NCBI GenBank assembly: GCA_018398585.1
Contig: JAGTTD010000008.1
Location: 2,430,501 to 2,494,500, forward strand
DNA: 64,000 nucleotides
Direction of reading: 5' to 3'
Origin: Simmondsia chinensis
Lineage: Eukaryota > Streptophyta > Magnoliopsida > Caryophyllales > Simmondsiaceae
Below, in pieces: positions 11,129 to 22,285 of the stretch. Each line of letters starts with the position of its first letter. Position 1 is the first letter of the stretch. The position numbers and the translations under genes were made by a program. A model generated the notes under the pieces. It was not told the DNA's origin. It made no database searches and was given only the letters and a program-made list of their open reading frames with translations.

Positions 11129-11717
11129 GGGTTATTTACATTTTAGTTTTCCTTACGTTTTTAAAAATAATAAAAAGAACTCTAACCTTTTTGAATTATT
11201 AAAAAGGCCTCTAAGTTTTTATCGTATTAATGAAAAGGCCCCTAAATTTTTGTCGTATTAATAAAAAGATCCATCTTCGACATGATGATGTCAATTTTAG
11301 TCAATAGAACAGATGTAATAGCTTTATTTTTATCAATGCTGCTGTAAAATGACAAAAATACCCTTTAGTAACCATATTTTGAAATAAATTAAGTAAAAAT
11401 ATATAGTTTCTACATAATATAATATCTCAAATTTTGTGCTTAAAAAGTAAGAATAAAGATATTGAAGCGTATTTTGAGTTCTTATTTATAAAAAGGTCTT
11501 TCTAACATGTGCCTAATGGACACATGATAAGGTGCATTAATTGCACTATGTTCTAGCATTTGATTGGCCAAATGCAAAGGTAAGAACAATAAATTTATCA
11601 TTTGGCCAATCAAATGCTATAATATGGTGCAATTGATGCACCTTAATATGTGCCCATTGGACACATGTTAGAAAATTCCTCTATAAAAATATCAAAATAC
11701 TAAAATGTAAATAATCC
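11129..11717. mobile_element. Mutator-type MITE (family M5), copy 1
   Basis: The ends GGGTTATTTACATTTTAGT and ACTAAAATGTAAATAATCC are inverted copies. A 9-bp target duplication flanks it: AAATAGAAA (11120-11128) and TAATAGAAA (11718-11726), eight of nine matching. Nine bases is the Mutator signature. It carries a nested foldback at 11501-11672. Confidence 0.75.
11501..11672. repeat. Foldback hairpin with about 74-bp arms
   Basis: The left arm starts TCTAACATGTGCCTAATGGA and runs to GATTGGCCAAATG (about 11574). The right arm is its reverse complement with about eight mismatches, ending CACATGTTAGA. The loop is about 25 bases. The second M5 copy lacks it, so it is an insertion, probably a small foldback MITE. 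A transcript through it would form a long hairpin. Confidence 0.8.
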
Positions 11718-11767
11718 TAATAGAAACCCTTGAAGTGAGTGACGAAAAAGGAACCTAGGCTAAAAAA

Positions 11768-12280
11768 AAAAGAGTTATTTACATATTAATATCCTGACAT
11801 TTTTAAAAATAATAAATAGGCCACTAAATTTTTGTCATATTAGTAGAAAAAGGCCCATAAATTGTTGTCACATTAATAGAAAGGTCCATCTCCAACTTGA
11901 TGATGTCATTTTTAGTCTATAGAGCTGGCATGATAGTTGCGTTTTTATTAATGATACAGCAAAATGGCAAAAATATCCTTTAACAATCATATTTTAAAAT
12001 AAATTAAGAAAAAATAGATGACTTCTGCATAATAGACGTCTCAAATTTCGTGCTTATAAAATAAGAGTACAGATATAGAAGCATACTTTAAGTTATTTTA
12101 TTATAGCATTAATAAAATACAATTACCGTGTCATTTCTGTAGATAAAAATGACGTCATCACACTTGAGAGGGGCTTTTATATTAATATAAGAAAAACTTA
12201 GAAACCTTTTTAATAATTCAAAAAAATTAAAATTTTTTTATTATTTTTAAAAAATATTAGATACTAAAATATAAATAAAT
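11768..12280. mobile_element. Mutator-type MITE (family M5), copy 2
   Basis: A tandem neighbour of the copy at 11129-11717 that shares its body throughout (AAAAATAATAAA...GGCC, CATGATGATGTCA, GGCAAAAATATCCTTTA). The ends are decayed and no clean target duplication remains. Confidence 0.65.
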
Positions 12281-12691
12281 AAAAAAGAAGAAAAAAGCTA
12301 CATAACCTATATCTACCATATATCCCGCAATCATTGGTAAAAAAAGAGAAAAAAATAATAATAATTGGCGCAAAATTCAATGTTAAAGAAGTAAAATGTT
12401 TGTTCATATCATTTATTTCTGTGTATTAGTTGACTTTAATGCATCACCATAATTTTTTAATATAAAAAATTAACTCTAATTAATTAATTAATTAATTAAA
12501 TCGTTGTCAGAGTTATTCCCCCGATCTCTTTTGCTTATTAATTAATTTAATTTCATCCCTCTTATTAATTAATTATTTGTTTAATTAAATAATTAATTAT
12601 ATATAAATAGAAATACAACAGTAGGAGTACTATCTTTTCTGGAACTTTCCATGTTATTGTTGTTAGTTGCTTTCATGTGAAATTGTGTTTG
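12281..12691. other. AT-rich intergenic with (AATT)n
   Basis: Contains TTAATTAATTAATTAATTAA near 12478 and other AT-rich low-complexity sequence. No gene recognised. Confidence 0.5.
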
Positions 12692-12700
12692 TTTTTATTT

Positions 12701-13027
12701 GGGGTATTTACGCTAAAAGTTTATATACTCTGTTTATTATGTTAATTTAGTCATTTAATTAAATTTAAGTTAAATTAATTATATAATTTTGAACGACAAA
12801 ATTATGTTAAATTGAAGTAACTTATTACAAATTCATCCGGTTTACTCAATTTAATCCAATTCGTGTCTGAATTATTAAAAATTTTATTTAAAACTTAATA
12901 TAAAATTCTTTCTAAGGACTAAATTGACACATTTTAAATTGTACAGGGACTAAGTTGACACAAATAAAATTATAAGGACTAAACTGACACATAAACAAAG
13001 CATAATGACCTTTGGCGTAAATAATGC
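12701..13027. mobile_element. Mutator-type MITE (family M1), intact ends
   Basis: The termini GGGGTATTTACGC and GCGTAAATAATGC are inverted. A perfect 9-bp target duplication TTTTTATTT lies at 12692-12700 and 13028-13036. The inner repeats (AAGGACTAAATTGACAC and its relatives) are typical of the family. Confidence 0.8.
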
Positions 13028-13254
13028 TTTTTATTTTTATTCTTTTTTGAAGTAAGGGACTATTTGGTAATTAATCCCGTGTTTGATAACAGTATAATAG
13101 GATAAAAAGGTCCTTTATTCCGTTTGATAAATCTTTAAAACGGGTAAAGGATGTAAGTTTTTAACCCCCATTACCCCTAAATTGATGGATAAAAGGGGGT
13201 AAAGTAGTTTTTTTTTTTTTATAAAAAAAATGGAACAATTTTACTCTTATTTTG

Positions 13255-13625
13255 GCTATAATTCTATTTACCTTTACGTTTTTACCAATTGTCTAATAAG
13301 GATAACTCATCTACACCTTTTACCTCTCCTAATTAAGGATATTCAAATAAGGGTAGGATAATACTTTATCTTTCCTCTCTTTCCCCTGTTTTTCCCTGTT
13401 TTACCCCTCTTAATTAAGCATATTCAAATAAGGGTAGAATAATACCTTACCTTTTCCCGTTTTACCCCCTGTTTTAACCCTCCTAATTAAGCATATCCAA
13501 ATAAGGGTAGGATAGTACTTTACCTTTTTCCCGTTTTACCCTTCCTAATTAAGCATATCTAAACAAGGATAAGATAAAACCTTACCTTTCCCCTCTTTCC
13601 CCCGTTTTACCCTCTTTTACCCAAG
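13255..13625. repeat. Minisatellite, four units of about 62-80 bp
   Basis: The phrase AATTAAG(C/G)ATAT(T/C)(C/T)AAATAAGG recurs at about 13331, 13410, 13485 and 13547. Each is followed by a pyrimidine-rich stretch ending CCCGTTTTACCC. The block lies in a longer TTACCC-rich region from about 13070. Confidence 0.7.
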
Positions 13626-13639
13626 TCAACGGTTTTGTT

Positions 13640-14265
13640 TTTTATTTTTTATTATTGATTTTTAGTTTTTAAGAAATTAAAATCACGTTTTTAAAATGAT
13701 TTTGACTCAAAATAGTAAAAAGATACCAAACAAGCCTTTCGAAAACATTTTTTTTATTTTTTGTTTTTGGGTTTTTTAAAGATTGAGTTAAAACTAAAAA
13801 AAAAAAAAAAACTAAAAACAAAAAAAAAAATTCTTTTTAAGGTCCTAATTTTAAATTTCTGATAAATAAAAAATTACAAAAAGAAAATAATATCAAATAA
13901 TCTTTGAGTATTTTGGCTAGTCTACATGCATATCCTAAACTAGCCACATATTAAGGTGCTATAAAGTTATCGTCTTTGTTGAAGAAGATAGTCTTATAAT
14001 ACAAGAGTGTCGCGTACAGTTCTTTTGAGAAGGGTGTGATATCACTGTCTATCATTCTCAGATGAATTGGTCATGAAACTGTATCAACGATTATTACATT
14101 TGGAAAAACTTTGAATTTATTCGACAATTATTTAATCAGAAAAATATTGAATTTATTCGACAATTATTTAATCAGAAAAATAAACTATATTAATTACATA
14201 AAAATATAACATTACAATTCCTATTTTTAAAAAAGCGTCTTATATCATAATTCTTTTATATATTA
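13640..14265. other. AT-rich intergenic
   Basis: Homopolymer A and T runs near 13740-13830, then a 42-bp near-perfect tandem duplication at about 14110-14180 (ATTTATTCGACAATTATTTA repeated). No gene recognised. Confidence 0.5.
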
Positions 14266-14585
14266 GCCTCGTTTGGCATGCAAGAAGTAGATACGAGAAG
14301 TAGAAATTCATGAGAAGTACGATTTTTGGCTCTTATTTGGTTGGCCTGAAGTAAGTATAATGCGTAAAGTGAAAATTGCTAAATAATTTCCAATTCCTTC
14401 AAATATCGGAAGTAACTTACCTAGTCCTACTAGATAAGTTCCAATTCCTCCCGAAAGAAGTTCTATTTCACATCTTGTCAACCAAATATGTTTTACCTAC
14501 TCTCCGAGAATTTGACATGAAAATTAAATTTTAAAAAAATATAAGTTTCTTTAAAAATTCAATTTATGTGGTAATCAAACGAGGC
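14266..14585. mobile_element. TIR MITE (family M2, GCCTCGTTTGG ends)
   Basis: The left end GCCTCGTTTGGCATG and the right end GTAATCAAACGAGGC are inverted. Shared body words with 54969-55293 include AGTAACTTACCTA and ATAAGTTC(C/T)AATTCCT. The intact relative at 46158-46648 has TAA target duplications, pointing to the PIF/Harbinger (Tourist) group. Confidence 0.65.
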
Positions 14586-14732
14586 GACTGTTTGCAAGTG
14601 CCTACCACATGTTTCTTCAAATTAAAGCCATCAATAAATGGCCCAACATGCCTGGTATTGTTTCTGGTTTTTGCAATATCTTCCACACAATAATTAAAAA
14701 TAATTAAAATTAAGTATTAATAAAATATTATA

Positions 14733-15117
14733 CGGTTATTTATGTTAAAGGTCCCTGTACTTTATTCATTGTGTCAATTTAATCCTTGTACTTTTAATTC
14801 TGTCAATTTAGTTCCTGTACAATTCAAAATGTGCCAATTTGGTCTTTAGAGGAAATTTGTGTTAAGTTTTTAATGAATTTTTTAATAGTTCAGCAATGAA
14901 TTAGGTTAAATTGAGTAAACGGATCCATTTATAATAAGTCGCTTGCATCTAATATAATTTTTCTGTTCAAAATTACGACATTAACTTAACTTAAATTTGA
15001 CCAAAGGACTAAATTGACACATTTGAAATTGTTCAGGGACTAATTTGATACAATTAAAAGTACAAGGATAAATTGATACAATAAGTAAAGTACAGAGATC
15101 TTTAACGTAAATAACCC
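14733..15117. mobile_element. Mutator-type MITE (family M1), near-complete
   Basis: The ends CGGTTATTTATGTTAAAGGT and CTTTAACGTAAATAACCC are inverted. The target duplication is AATATTATA (14724-14732) and AATATCATA (15118-15126). This is the cleanest view of the family body: paired phrases for 'GTGTCAATTTAGTCC' on one side and 'GGACTAAATTGACAC' on the other. Confidence 0.8.
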
Positions 15118-15403
15118 AATATCATATTAGGGATTTAATTAATAATAAAAATAATTAATTGAATTAGAACAACTAAGCACGTGGGCACTTAAAGAGCATC
15201 TATCTGAACATTTGTTTTAATTATTCCCACTCTCCCATCTGTTTTGATTTGTTTTATGATCTTCATAATCTTGCCATGTATCTCTAACAACCGTTAGGGT
15301 TAGTCTCGAGATTTTACTGGTTCAAAGTCGGTAATATTAAATGATAGCTCGGTTTTTAATAATAAAGTTGTGTTGGTTAGTTTAAACACATTTTAAATAA
15401 TTC

Positions 15404-15760
15404 ATTTTTTTCGATATGTAGCGAGAGAACTTGCTATAGAATTCAGCATCTTACAACATGAGACGTGAGAGACCCACACAGAGTGTGTAAAAGGGAAAAT
15501 GGCCATAAAAATACCCACTATAAAGCTGTTCGAGAAGCAAGCAGTTAAGCTCCAAATAAAGAAATCTAATTAAGCATCTAGTATCAAAAACAAGAAACAT
15601 AGTCAAACACTACCGAAGACAACCCTCTCCAACAAGCATCTTCTGTAGACAAAAAACACCACCGTATCAGACCAAAGAAGAACTCCCAAGAAAGTGGAGA
15701 ATATCCCAAATCCGCACGAATAGATCTCAAAGCATCATATTCCAAACGAGGCACAATTCT
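15404..15760 (-). mobile_element. L1-type non-LTR 3' end, reverse orientation
   Basis: Read on the reverse strand it ends GTGGGTCTCTCACGTCTCAT, AGTTCTCTCGCTACATATCG and then A-rich. This is the 3' end signature (GTCTCT..GTGAGATG, then CTAATTATCGAAAAA) repeated many times in the window. Upstream sequence to about 15760 has no readable protein. Confidence 0.5.
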
Positions 15761-17339
15761 ATTTTATAGTAGCTCGTATGTGTTCCTTTATATTATATGC
15801 TTGTAATATATCTGATACAGTGCGTTAATACTCCAATCATGAATGGTAATACGAAATAGAACCAAATTCAGAATGCATTTAGTTTTCAAATGAGAACGTC
15901 ACAAATTAAAGGCTCTAAGCAACTACCTGGTCTGTTTGGAGCTTTGACTGATCCTAACAACAATCAGGTTTTTGTTTCTTATTTTCACTTTTATAAGGGT
16001 CCATTAAGGCCTCGTTTGTATGAGTGGTCTATTTTATGCTCTGACTTTGTCGCTAAAATTTAGGTGACATGGCATATATTATTAGTTAACTATCTTGCCC
16101 CAATTTGAAAATAGTCTAAGTTCAAACCTCGTTGTTCATCTCCAATAGTACATTTGTTTGTTTGTGATTTTAGTTGTTTGCTTCTCGGATAGGTATGGCA
16201 GGTGTTTTTATGTTATTTTTCTGATAATTAGAGGAAAAACTCCCAGTACACTGCATCCAGCCTAAGAAAGTCCGCATGAGCGGGGAAAAACCAAGACAAA
16301 ACAAGACGGCCGAAAATCTAAAGATGCCTAGAAATACACGCACCAACCCCTTGGATACGAAAATGCCAAGAGAGCCACACCAATCTAAATAAAAAAACCC
16401 CTAAACATGAAAACGAGCTCCGTTGATGAAGAAGGCCCTTCATCTTACTTAGGATATAATAGAATAGACGCCTACAATCTCAAACGCTAGCAACAACACT
16501 ATCACAAGCACTCCAATCAATACTCAGTTCGTGCCCGCCCTAAGTAATCCACGTGAACCACGAATGACATCAAGGTATGACGGGAAGCACTGCCTGAGTT
16601 CTTCTTTCGAAGCTTCTCTTCCTCTTTCGGGTAAGCCCACCACGGGTTTCGTCTTCAAGAGAGTAAAAAAGTCGATGTATATCAGACTTAGGACCATCAT
16701 AATTTAGGCCCAATCTTTTCCCAATGTCTCATCCCTTACAAGCCTATTTTAGGGCAGGGGAAGGCTCGACAGAGGACATAGCAGGACAAAGAGTAGGACC
16801 AAATGCACCAGGAGGTCAAGGAAGGGTGTGGCAGTCCACAGAATCAACAATGTAGTCAGCGATTTTTGTATCACACTATGTATGTATCTCGATTCTCCTA
16901 TTGTAAGATACCGATTTTTGTATCACAAGTTCCCTCACTACTTATAGTAAAAAAAAAAAAAAAAAAAAAAAAAAAGGTCTACCGCCACATTATTTAAAAA
17001 AAAAAAACAGCCATTAACTATGGAAAAATGTTATATATATATATATATACATAATTTAAGTACATAACTTGAATATATAAAACGAAAGTCTCCTACCTTT
17101 TTCGGCTTCCTTGGGCCCCGACTTTACAGGAGCACTGACTTTTATATTACAAATTCTTTCACTAATTATCTAAAAAATAAAAAAGATACTAATTATTAAA
17201 TGATTACTTTTTTATAATCTGATCATCTTAGCTGTATATATCAGATACTTGAAAATTATACAATTTGTACATATAACATAATTATACAGTTTGATTAGGT
17301 GTGGAACTGGTGTATGCGTCTGAGTTTTTTGGAGTGTTC
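15761..17339. other. Intergenic with further non-LTR debris
   Basis: Bases 16215-16560 look like another reverse-oriented non-LTR fragment (TTTCTGATAATTAGAGGAAAAACTC start). A poly(A) run lies at about 16949-16975 and (TA)n near 17035. The reading frame at 16803-16997 ends in the poly(A) run and is not credited. Confidence 0.4.
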
Positions 17340-17481
17340 AGTCTTGTTTCATTTGCTACTATATCTAGCGTTATATCTCGTTGTTTTTCCTTTTTCACAC
17401 TTTGTGTACGTTTTTGGATCTCTTCGTGAGATGCCGACGTTTGTTCTGCGAGTCCTGCTTCGCTAATTATTGAAAAAAAAA
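17340..17481 (+). mobile_element. L1-type 3' end, poly(A) tailed
   Basis: CACTTTGTGTACG, GGATCTCTTCGTGAGATGCC, CTTCGCTAATTATTG and then A9. It is a member of the repeated 3' end family and is truncated at the 5' side. Bases 17490-17996 that follow are AT-rich, with a MITE fragment at the end. Confidence 0.6.
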
Positions 17482-17996
17482 TCAATCTTAATAAAAAAGC
17501 CAAAATTTACATCCATGTTAGCTTTCACTAGGAGCAATTAATTTATAATTTATGCACGTGATCCCATAAAAATTCTATGGAGAAGATTTAATTTACATGA
17601 TTAATTAATGTTATAATATGATTTGTTTATTATAAAGTAAATGAAATCTAGAAGGTTTTCTTGGAATTACCACAAAATGATTACTTTATCATATCTTGTC
17701 CAAATACTGGTTAGTTACGGGTAATTTTATTGTTATGGTAAAATTATTATTAATACAATAAGTTTATAATTTTTAAGATAATTTTATTGTTCTTGTTGTT
17801 GATAAGTCACATCATTACACTGTCAATAATAGTTTTTACTCTGACAATAATAACTTTGGTTAGTTATTGCCACTATTTGTAATTTTATTCAAATTGATCT
17901 CTTATCTTTTTTTAATTTAAAATAACTTTAATATTCATAAATTTATTCAATTTGGTTCTTTATACTTTTTTTATTTAAAATAATCCTTATTTTTAG

Positions 17997-18240
17997 GGGT
18001 TATTTATGCTAAATGTCCCTTTACATTACCCACTATATCAATCTAATTTTTATAGTCGTATCGGAAAAAAAAAAGTTAAGTTAGTTACATAACTTTTAAT
18101 GGTTCGGAAATATCAAATGCAAGTGATCCAATATAGCCTACCCATTGACCCAATTGGCACTCATTAGTAACTCGAGCATCAAAAATTCTATGTCAACTTA
18201 ATGCCAATTTTATTCAAAGACCAAATTAGCATCACTCAAA
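17997..18240. mobile_element. Truncated M1 MITE (left half)
   Basis: Begins GGGTTATTTATGCTAAATGT and follows the M1 body for about 240 bases, then stops where L1-like sequence begins. No right end was found. Confidence 0.5.
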
Positions 18241-19010
18241 CTTGCCTGTTGATCCTCCCAGTCGAAGCTCCCCCATCGACTCTTCTGCAGAAGTTCAACA
18301 CGCAATTCAAACCGAGGAGATTGGGAAAAGTCTTGGACTCTCTTACAATGGTTTGGAGCACGAAATTATCAAGACTTTTTGTGCCATTAACAGTGGGTCT
18401 GTAGATGCACATATCAGGAAGAGAATAAAAGGGTACTTATAGTTCGATTTGTTTTTGACGATTGCAAAGTTTGCCAAATTTGCCGGGAAAAAGGGGAAGA
18501 AGGAAAGAAAGGAGAGTCATTAACAAACAAACTCTGGGTGCCCTGGTCACTGGAACAAACTGTATCGTTATTGGTATGTTCGTGTTTTGCACCAAGGATG
18601 GGAGAAACATGCTTTTGAGTGAGCTTAATAACTTCTGGTCTTTCTTGTACTCGTCTATGGTTACCCCAACGAGCCACCGAGTATCGAAGACAAAAAAGGT
18701 GTAATCCAAGAGTTGGGGCCAATGAAGCAAGCACTATTAAGCTTATGAGCACTATCTACCCCCTTTTTTTGTTTTGGTTTGGATTGTGCCGTCGTCTCAT
18801 TTGGTTGTTTATTTACTTCTGGTGTAGCATTGGGAATAAGATGAGAGTTAATGTATTTTTTTTGTATAAATTAGGTCGTTAGATATGACTTTCATAAGCG
18901 TTTCTTATTATTTTCCCTTTTCCCACACTATGTGTACACTATTTGGGTCTCTTCGTGAGATGCTAGTTTTTGTATTGCGAGTTTGGCTTACTATTTATTG
19001 GAAAAAAAAA
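18240..19010 (+). mobile_element. L1-derived deletion copy with 3' end
   Basis: Early part: a frame reads EEIGKSLGLSYNGLEHEII, like the linker before the endonuclease in plant L1 elements (inference). Later, a frame reads KDGRNMLLSELNNFWSFLYS, like a piece of the endonuclease region. It then jumps to the shared 3' end (CACACTATGTGTACAC, GGGTCTCTTCGTGAGATGC, A9). The copy at 51235-51729 is collinear for about 470 bases. No intact reverse transcriptase is present, so it is a dead or non-autonomous derivative. Confidence 0.55.
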
Positions 19011-19932
19011 GCATCATATAGATTATAAAAGAATTAAATTAAAATAATTAAAGACAATTATCAAAATACGATAAACAAAGTACATAAAACTATAATATTA
19101 CTGACCAATACTTCATCAAAATTTCAAATTTCAAAAAGTAGTTTGTGTAAATAAATAGACGATCAAGCCTATTATTATGCCCGATCGTGTAAAAAAAAAA
19201 ACCGCCCTTTAAAAAATACATTTTATAAAAATACTTTTGTAAAAATTGCTTTCAATAGGACAACTTTAGTAGAAAAAGATTTAATTTTTTCCTTCTTACC
19301 ATTTTCTTGGTATTTATTTTAAAAAAACCATTTTTTTCTTTTATTGAAATACGGAAATAATTTTTATTTTTATTTCAGATCCCGTTTACGTGGGATACTG
19401 ATTTTTATAGCCTCTTGTTAATTATCAAAAAATCTATTAATTTTTCAAATTAAAAATTACCAAATCTTAATATCATACTTTTTTTTATAAAATATACTTT
19501 TTATTAAAAAAAATTTGATCAAATAGACCCAAGACGACAATAAAGCCCAAGTAGACAGTGAAACGAAAGAAAACAAACGTCCTCTTCAAGATAGCGACGC
19601 TTTCCCACTTCACCCCCCTTGCCCTCCTTGGTATGTGTGCTTTCCCTTTCCCTCCGTCTATGGCTACACTTTGCTTTTAAGCGTTCATATTGTACAGACT
19701 CATCTATAATCGATTTTGAATTTAAGGTTCACAATAACGAAAAAAAATATAATAAGGGATTTACCATTTAGATAGTTTGTGTTAAAATTCAGTGAATTTG
19801 TAGTAAGATTTGGTCAATTTTCATAAGAAATGCTGGTATGGTACGTGATTGGAATTGCAATATTATATCAGTGATTTTGACGTGAATTTGCTAGACTATG
19901 ATGCAAAATTTATGGAATTTCCAAGGAAAGTA
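19011..19932. other. Intergenic, nothing recognised
   Basis: AT-rich with several poly(A) and poly(T) runs. No gene, RNA or transposon end was recognised, apart from the left target duplication of the next SINE (19897-19932). Confidence 0.5.
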
Positions 19933-20186
19933 GTACCAACATGCAATTTGTACCAACATACAAGCACCGGATCCCATTAAGACTACGAAGTTAAGCGTTC
20001 TTGGGCGAGATTAGTACCAAGATGGGTGACTTTCTGGGAAGTACTCGTATTGCACCCCTCAGGTTGGGAGTTCTCGGAAACAGCCTCTTTTAGGGTAGCA
20101 CCCTGAAGGGGGAAGGCTGTTTACATTCACTCTCAGACCCTTCTTAGACGGGAGCCCTTTGAGCACTGAGAATGCTGCTTTTTTTT
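19933..20186 (+). mobile_element. 5S rRNA-headed SINE, copy 2
   Basis: The head reads CAAGCACCGGATCCCATTAA, GAAGTTAAGCGTTCTTGGGC, AAGATGGGTGACTTTCTGGG and TCGTATTGCACCCC, closely matching plant 5S rRNA. The 3' module follows: TCAGGTTGGGAGTTCTCGGA, GGGTAGCACCCTGAAGGGGG and TGAGCACTGAG. It is flanked by an unusually long direct repeat of about 36 bp (19897-19932 and 20187-20222, three mismatches). Confidence 0.88.
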
Positions 20187-20356
20187 TATGATGTAGAATT
20201 TATCGAATTTCCAAGGAAAGTACTTATCAATGTGTTATATTAATACTTTTTGGGAAAAAAAAAAACTATTAAGGTTTGCCAAAGAATATCGGTAAAAATT
20301 ATGCTTGTTTAAAAAAATTTCAATGGAAATTTGTCAAGATTTAGCTGAGGGCAAAT

Positions 20357-20542
20357 TTTTTTTTTTGGATAAATTGCGACAAAATAGCTAAACAAGCCGG
20401 CTACTCGCTAGGCAAGGCAGACTCCGACCGTAACAGCACGGGGACCAAAATTAACCATCAAAAAACAAGAAAACAGGGACAAAACGCTCACCTCAAAATA
20501 GGACCCATCAGGCAACGAGAACAAGTCTAGACAAGACACGGG
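20357..20542 (-). mobile_element. Non-LTR element, reverse strand, with target duplication
   Basis: A perfect 16-bp duplication TTAGCTGAGGGCAAAT lies at 20341-20356 and 20543-20558. The T10 run at its left edge is the poly(A) tail of a reverse-strand insertion. The body (GGATAAATTGCGACAAAATA and on) belongs to the same loose 3' end family as the L1-type copies. Confidence 0.7.
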
Positions 20543-20706
20543 TTAGCTGAGGGCAAATGATCGATAAAACTATTAGATCTTAAATTCCTAAAGTAATAAA
20601 ATTTTTAAACCTCTTAATATTTTATTTATATATATTAAAATATTATGATACCTAACTAATAGAAATCAAACAGATAAAATCTAAGTTGATTACTGTTAAA
20701 TTTTTT

Positions 20707-20893
20707 GTCAGGCCTTTAGGCACCCAACCCATGGAGTTGGAACACATGAGATCCACATATAAGTCCAAGTGGGATTCTATCCTAAAACCAATTGATAATA
20801 GGTGGATTAACCTACTTCACTTATAAATTAATCTCTTTATCTCTATCACTCTAATATAAAATTTAATTACAAGACTCACATGTGGAATACTCC
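20707..20893 (-). mobile_element. TRIM-like solo LTR
   Basis: On the reverse strand it contains ATAAGTGAAGTAGGTTAATC, CACCTATTATCAATTGG and GTGGATCTCATGTGTTCC. A clear relative lies in the opposite orientation at 44772-44932. No internal region is attached to either copy. Confidence 0.5.
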
Positions 20894-21906
20894 TTGACAA
20901 TTACATTGCTACGTCGAATTTTCAAAATTTGAAGTTGTTTAGAGTAGAAGTAAAATTTTCTAACACAGGACCCCACCCCTTTTTTATTGCTGACATCCTG
21001 TACATTTTCTTCAACTATGACATCTGGATCGGGTATAATCACAAGCGATTTAAGCAATTATTTTCAATTTTAGAGTTGTAATTTTTGAGGATAAATACAA
21101 AAAAACCTCTATAACTTTTGCTTCAATAACAAAAAACCTCCTCTCACAAATAAAACCGCTCACTAAACCCCTTAACTTTTGAAAATTTTTCACTTTGCCC
21201 CCGAATAAATTTTTTTGACCATTTTGCCCCTCAATCAAAAAAAATTTATATTTTATCTCATAATATTTTTTTCTAAAAATTTTAAAAATGCTTTTTTCTT
21301 TTGAACTTATATAGTATTACTATAATTAATTAAAATAATTGTAATTTTATAAATATAGAAAATTTTCTTAATTTTTTTTGCTAAAAACATAAAATATTTA
21401 ATTTTATCTAATAATATAAAACTTTTTTCTAAAAACAAAATTAAACATTAGAAGCAAAATGGTCAAAAATAAGTTACATTGGGTTTTCTATTTTTTAAGC
21501 AAAAGACAGGAAGATTTTCTATAATTTACCCAATTTTTAAAGTATTAATTATTACTATTACTAAATTTTATGATCAGTATATTTATAATTTGTTGTATTT
21601 TGCTTAGAGCCTCGAAAGTGTCAGGATCGGACATGATGACAACTTATAGCACGACCGTTTTTGAAAAGCTTCTTTTATTTAGGTTCATTTAAGCTTGGTT
21701 AGGTTTTTCTGGGCTGGCATTTGGATTCAAATTTGACTTGGTTTGGAATGCTGAGGCTCCTTTTTATTTCGATAATTAACGAGATAATTCGTAATACAAA
21801 AACCAGTATACCATAGAGACGAGGGCTGAAAGAACTTGCAATACACTTCGGCTCCCATAAACTGTATCAAAATAAGGGGATCATTTAGACTTCTTTAAAC
21901 TCGATA
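20894..21906. other. Intergenic, nothing firm
   Basis: AT-rich. Bases 21610-21770 have GAGCTT/TTTAGGTTCATTTAAGC words like the hAT-like repeat. Bases 21773-21880 look like a reverse-oriented non-LTR 3' end (TTTCGATAATTAACGAGATA start). No gene. Confidence 0.4.
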
Positions 21907-22140
21907 GGCCATGTTTGGTTAACACATGAATTAAATTCCTACGGGAAGCTGTATTTCGTGGGAATTTAATTCCTGTAGGTATAAAGTATTTGGTCATCAG
22001 TAAACTAAAAGCAAAAAAATTAGAATTTATCGTAGGGATTTAGGTAAGTTATTTCTTACATTTTAAATAAACTAAAAATTGCTAAAGAATTTTCACTTTC
22101 CACATTATAACAATTTCCTAATAACCAAACAAAAAATGCC
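21907..22140. mobile_element. MITE of the GGCC-TTTGGTT type, diverged
   Basis: The left end GGCCATGTTTGGTTAACAC and the right end ATAACCAAACAAAAAATGCC are inverted with mismatches. Internal GGAATTTAATTCCT palindrome. Related to family M2. No clear target duplication. Confidence 0.5.
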
Positions 22141-22285
22141 CACAACCACAACAACAATAACATCACAACATACCCAGTGCTTCAAAGGCTCTCACATAAG
22201 TAGGGTCTGGCAGGGGTGGAATGTACCCAACCTTACCTCTTTAGGATAATACTCTAATGAGATGCTATTTTCGAAAACCCCAACC
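22141..22285 (-). mobile_element. Tail-only SINE
   Basis: The reverse strand reads GAGGTTGGGGTTTTCGAAAA, then GGTAAGGTTGGGTACATTCC, ACTTATGTGAGAGCCTTTGA and a (TTG)-type tail. There is no 5S head. The target duplication was not resolved. Confidence 0.65.
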
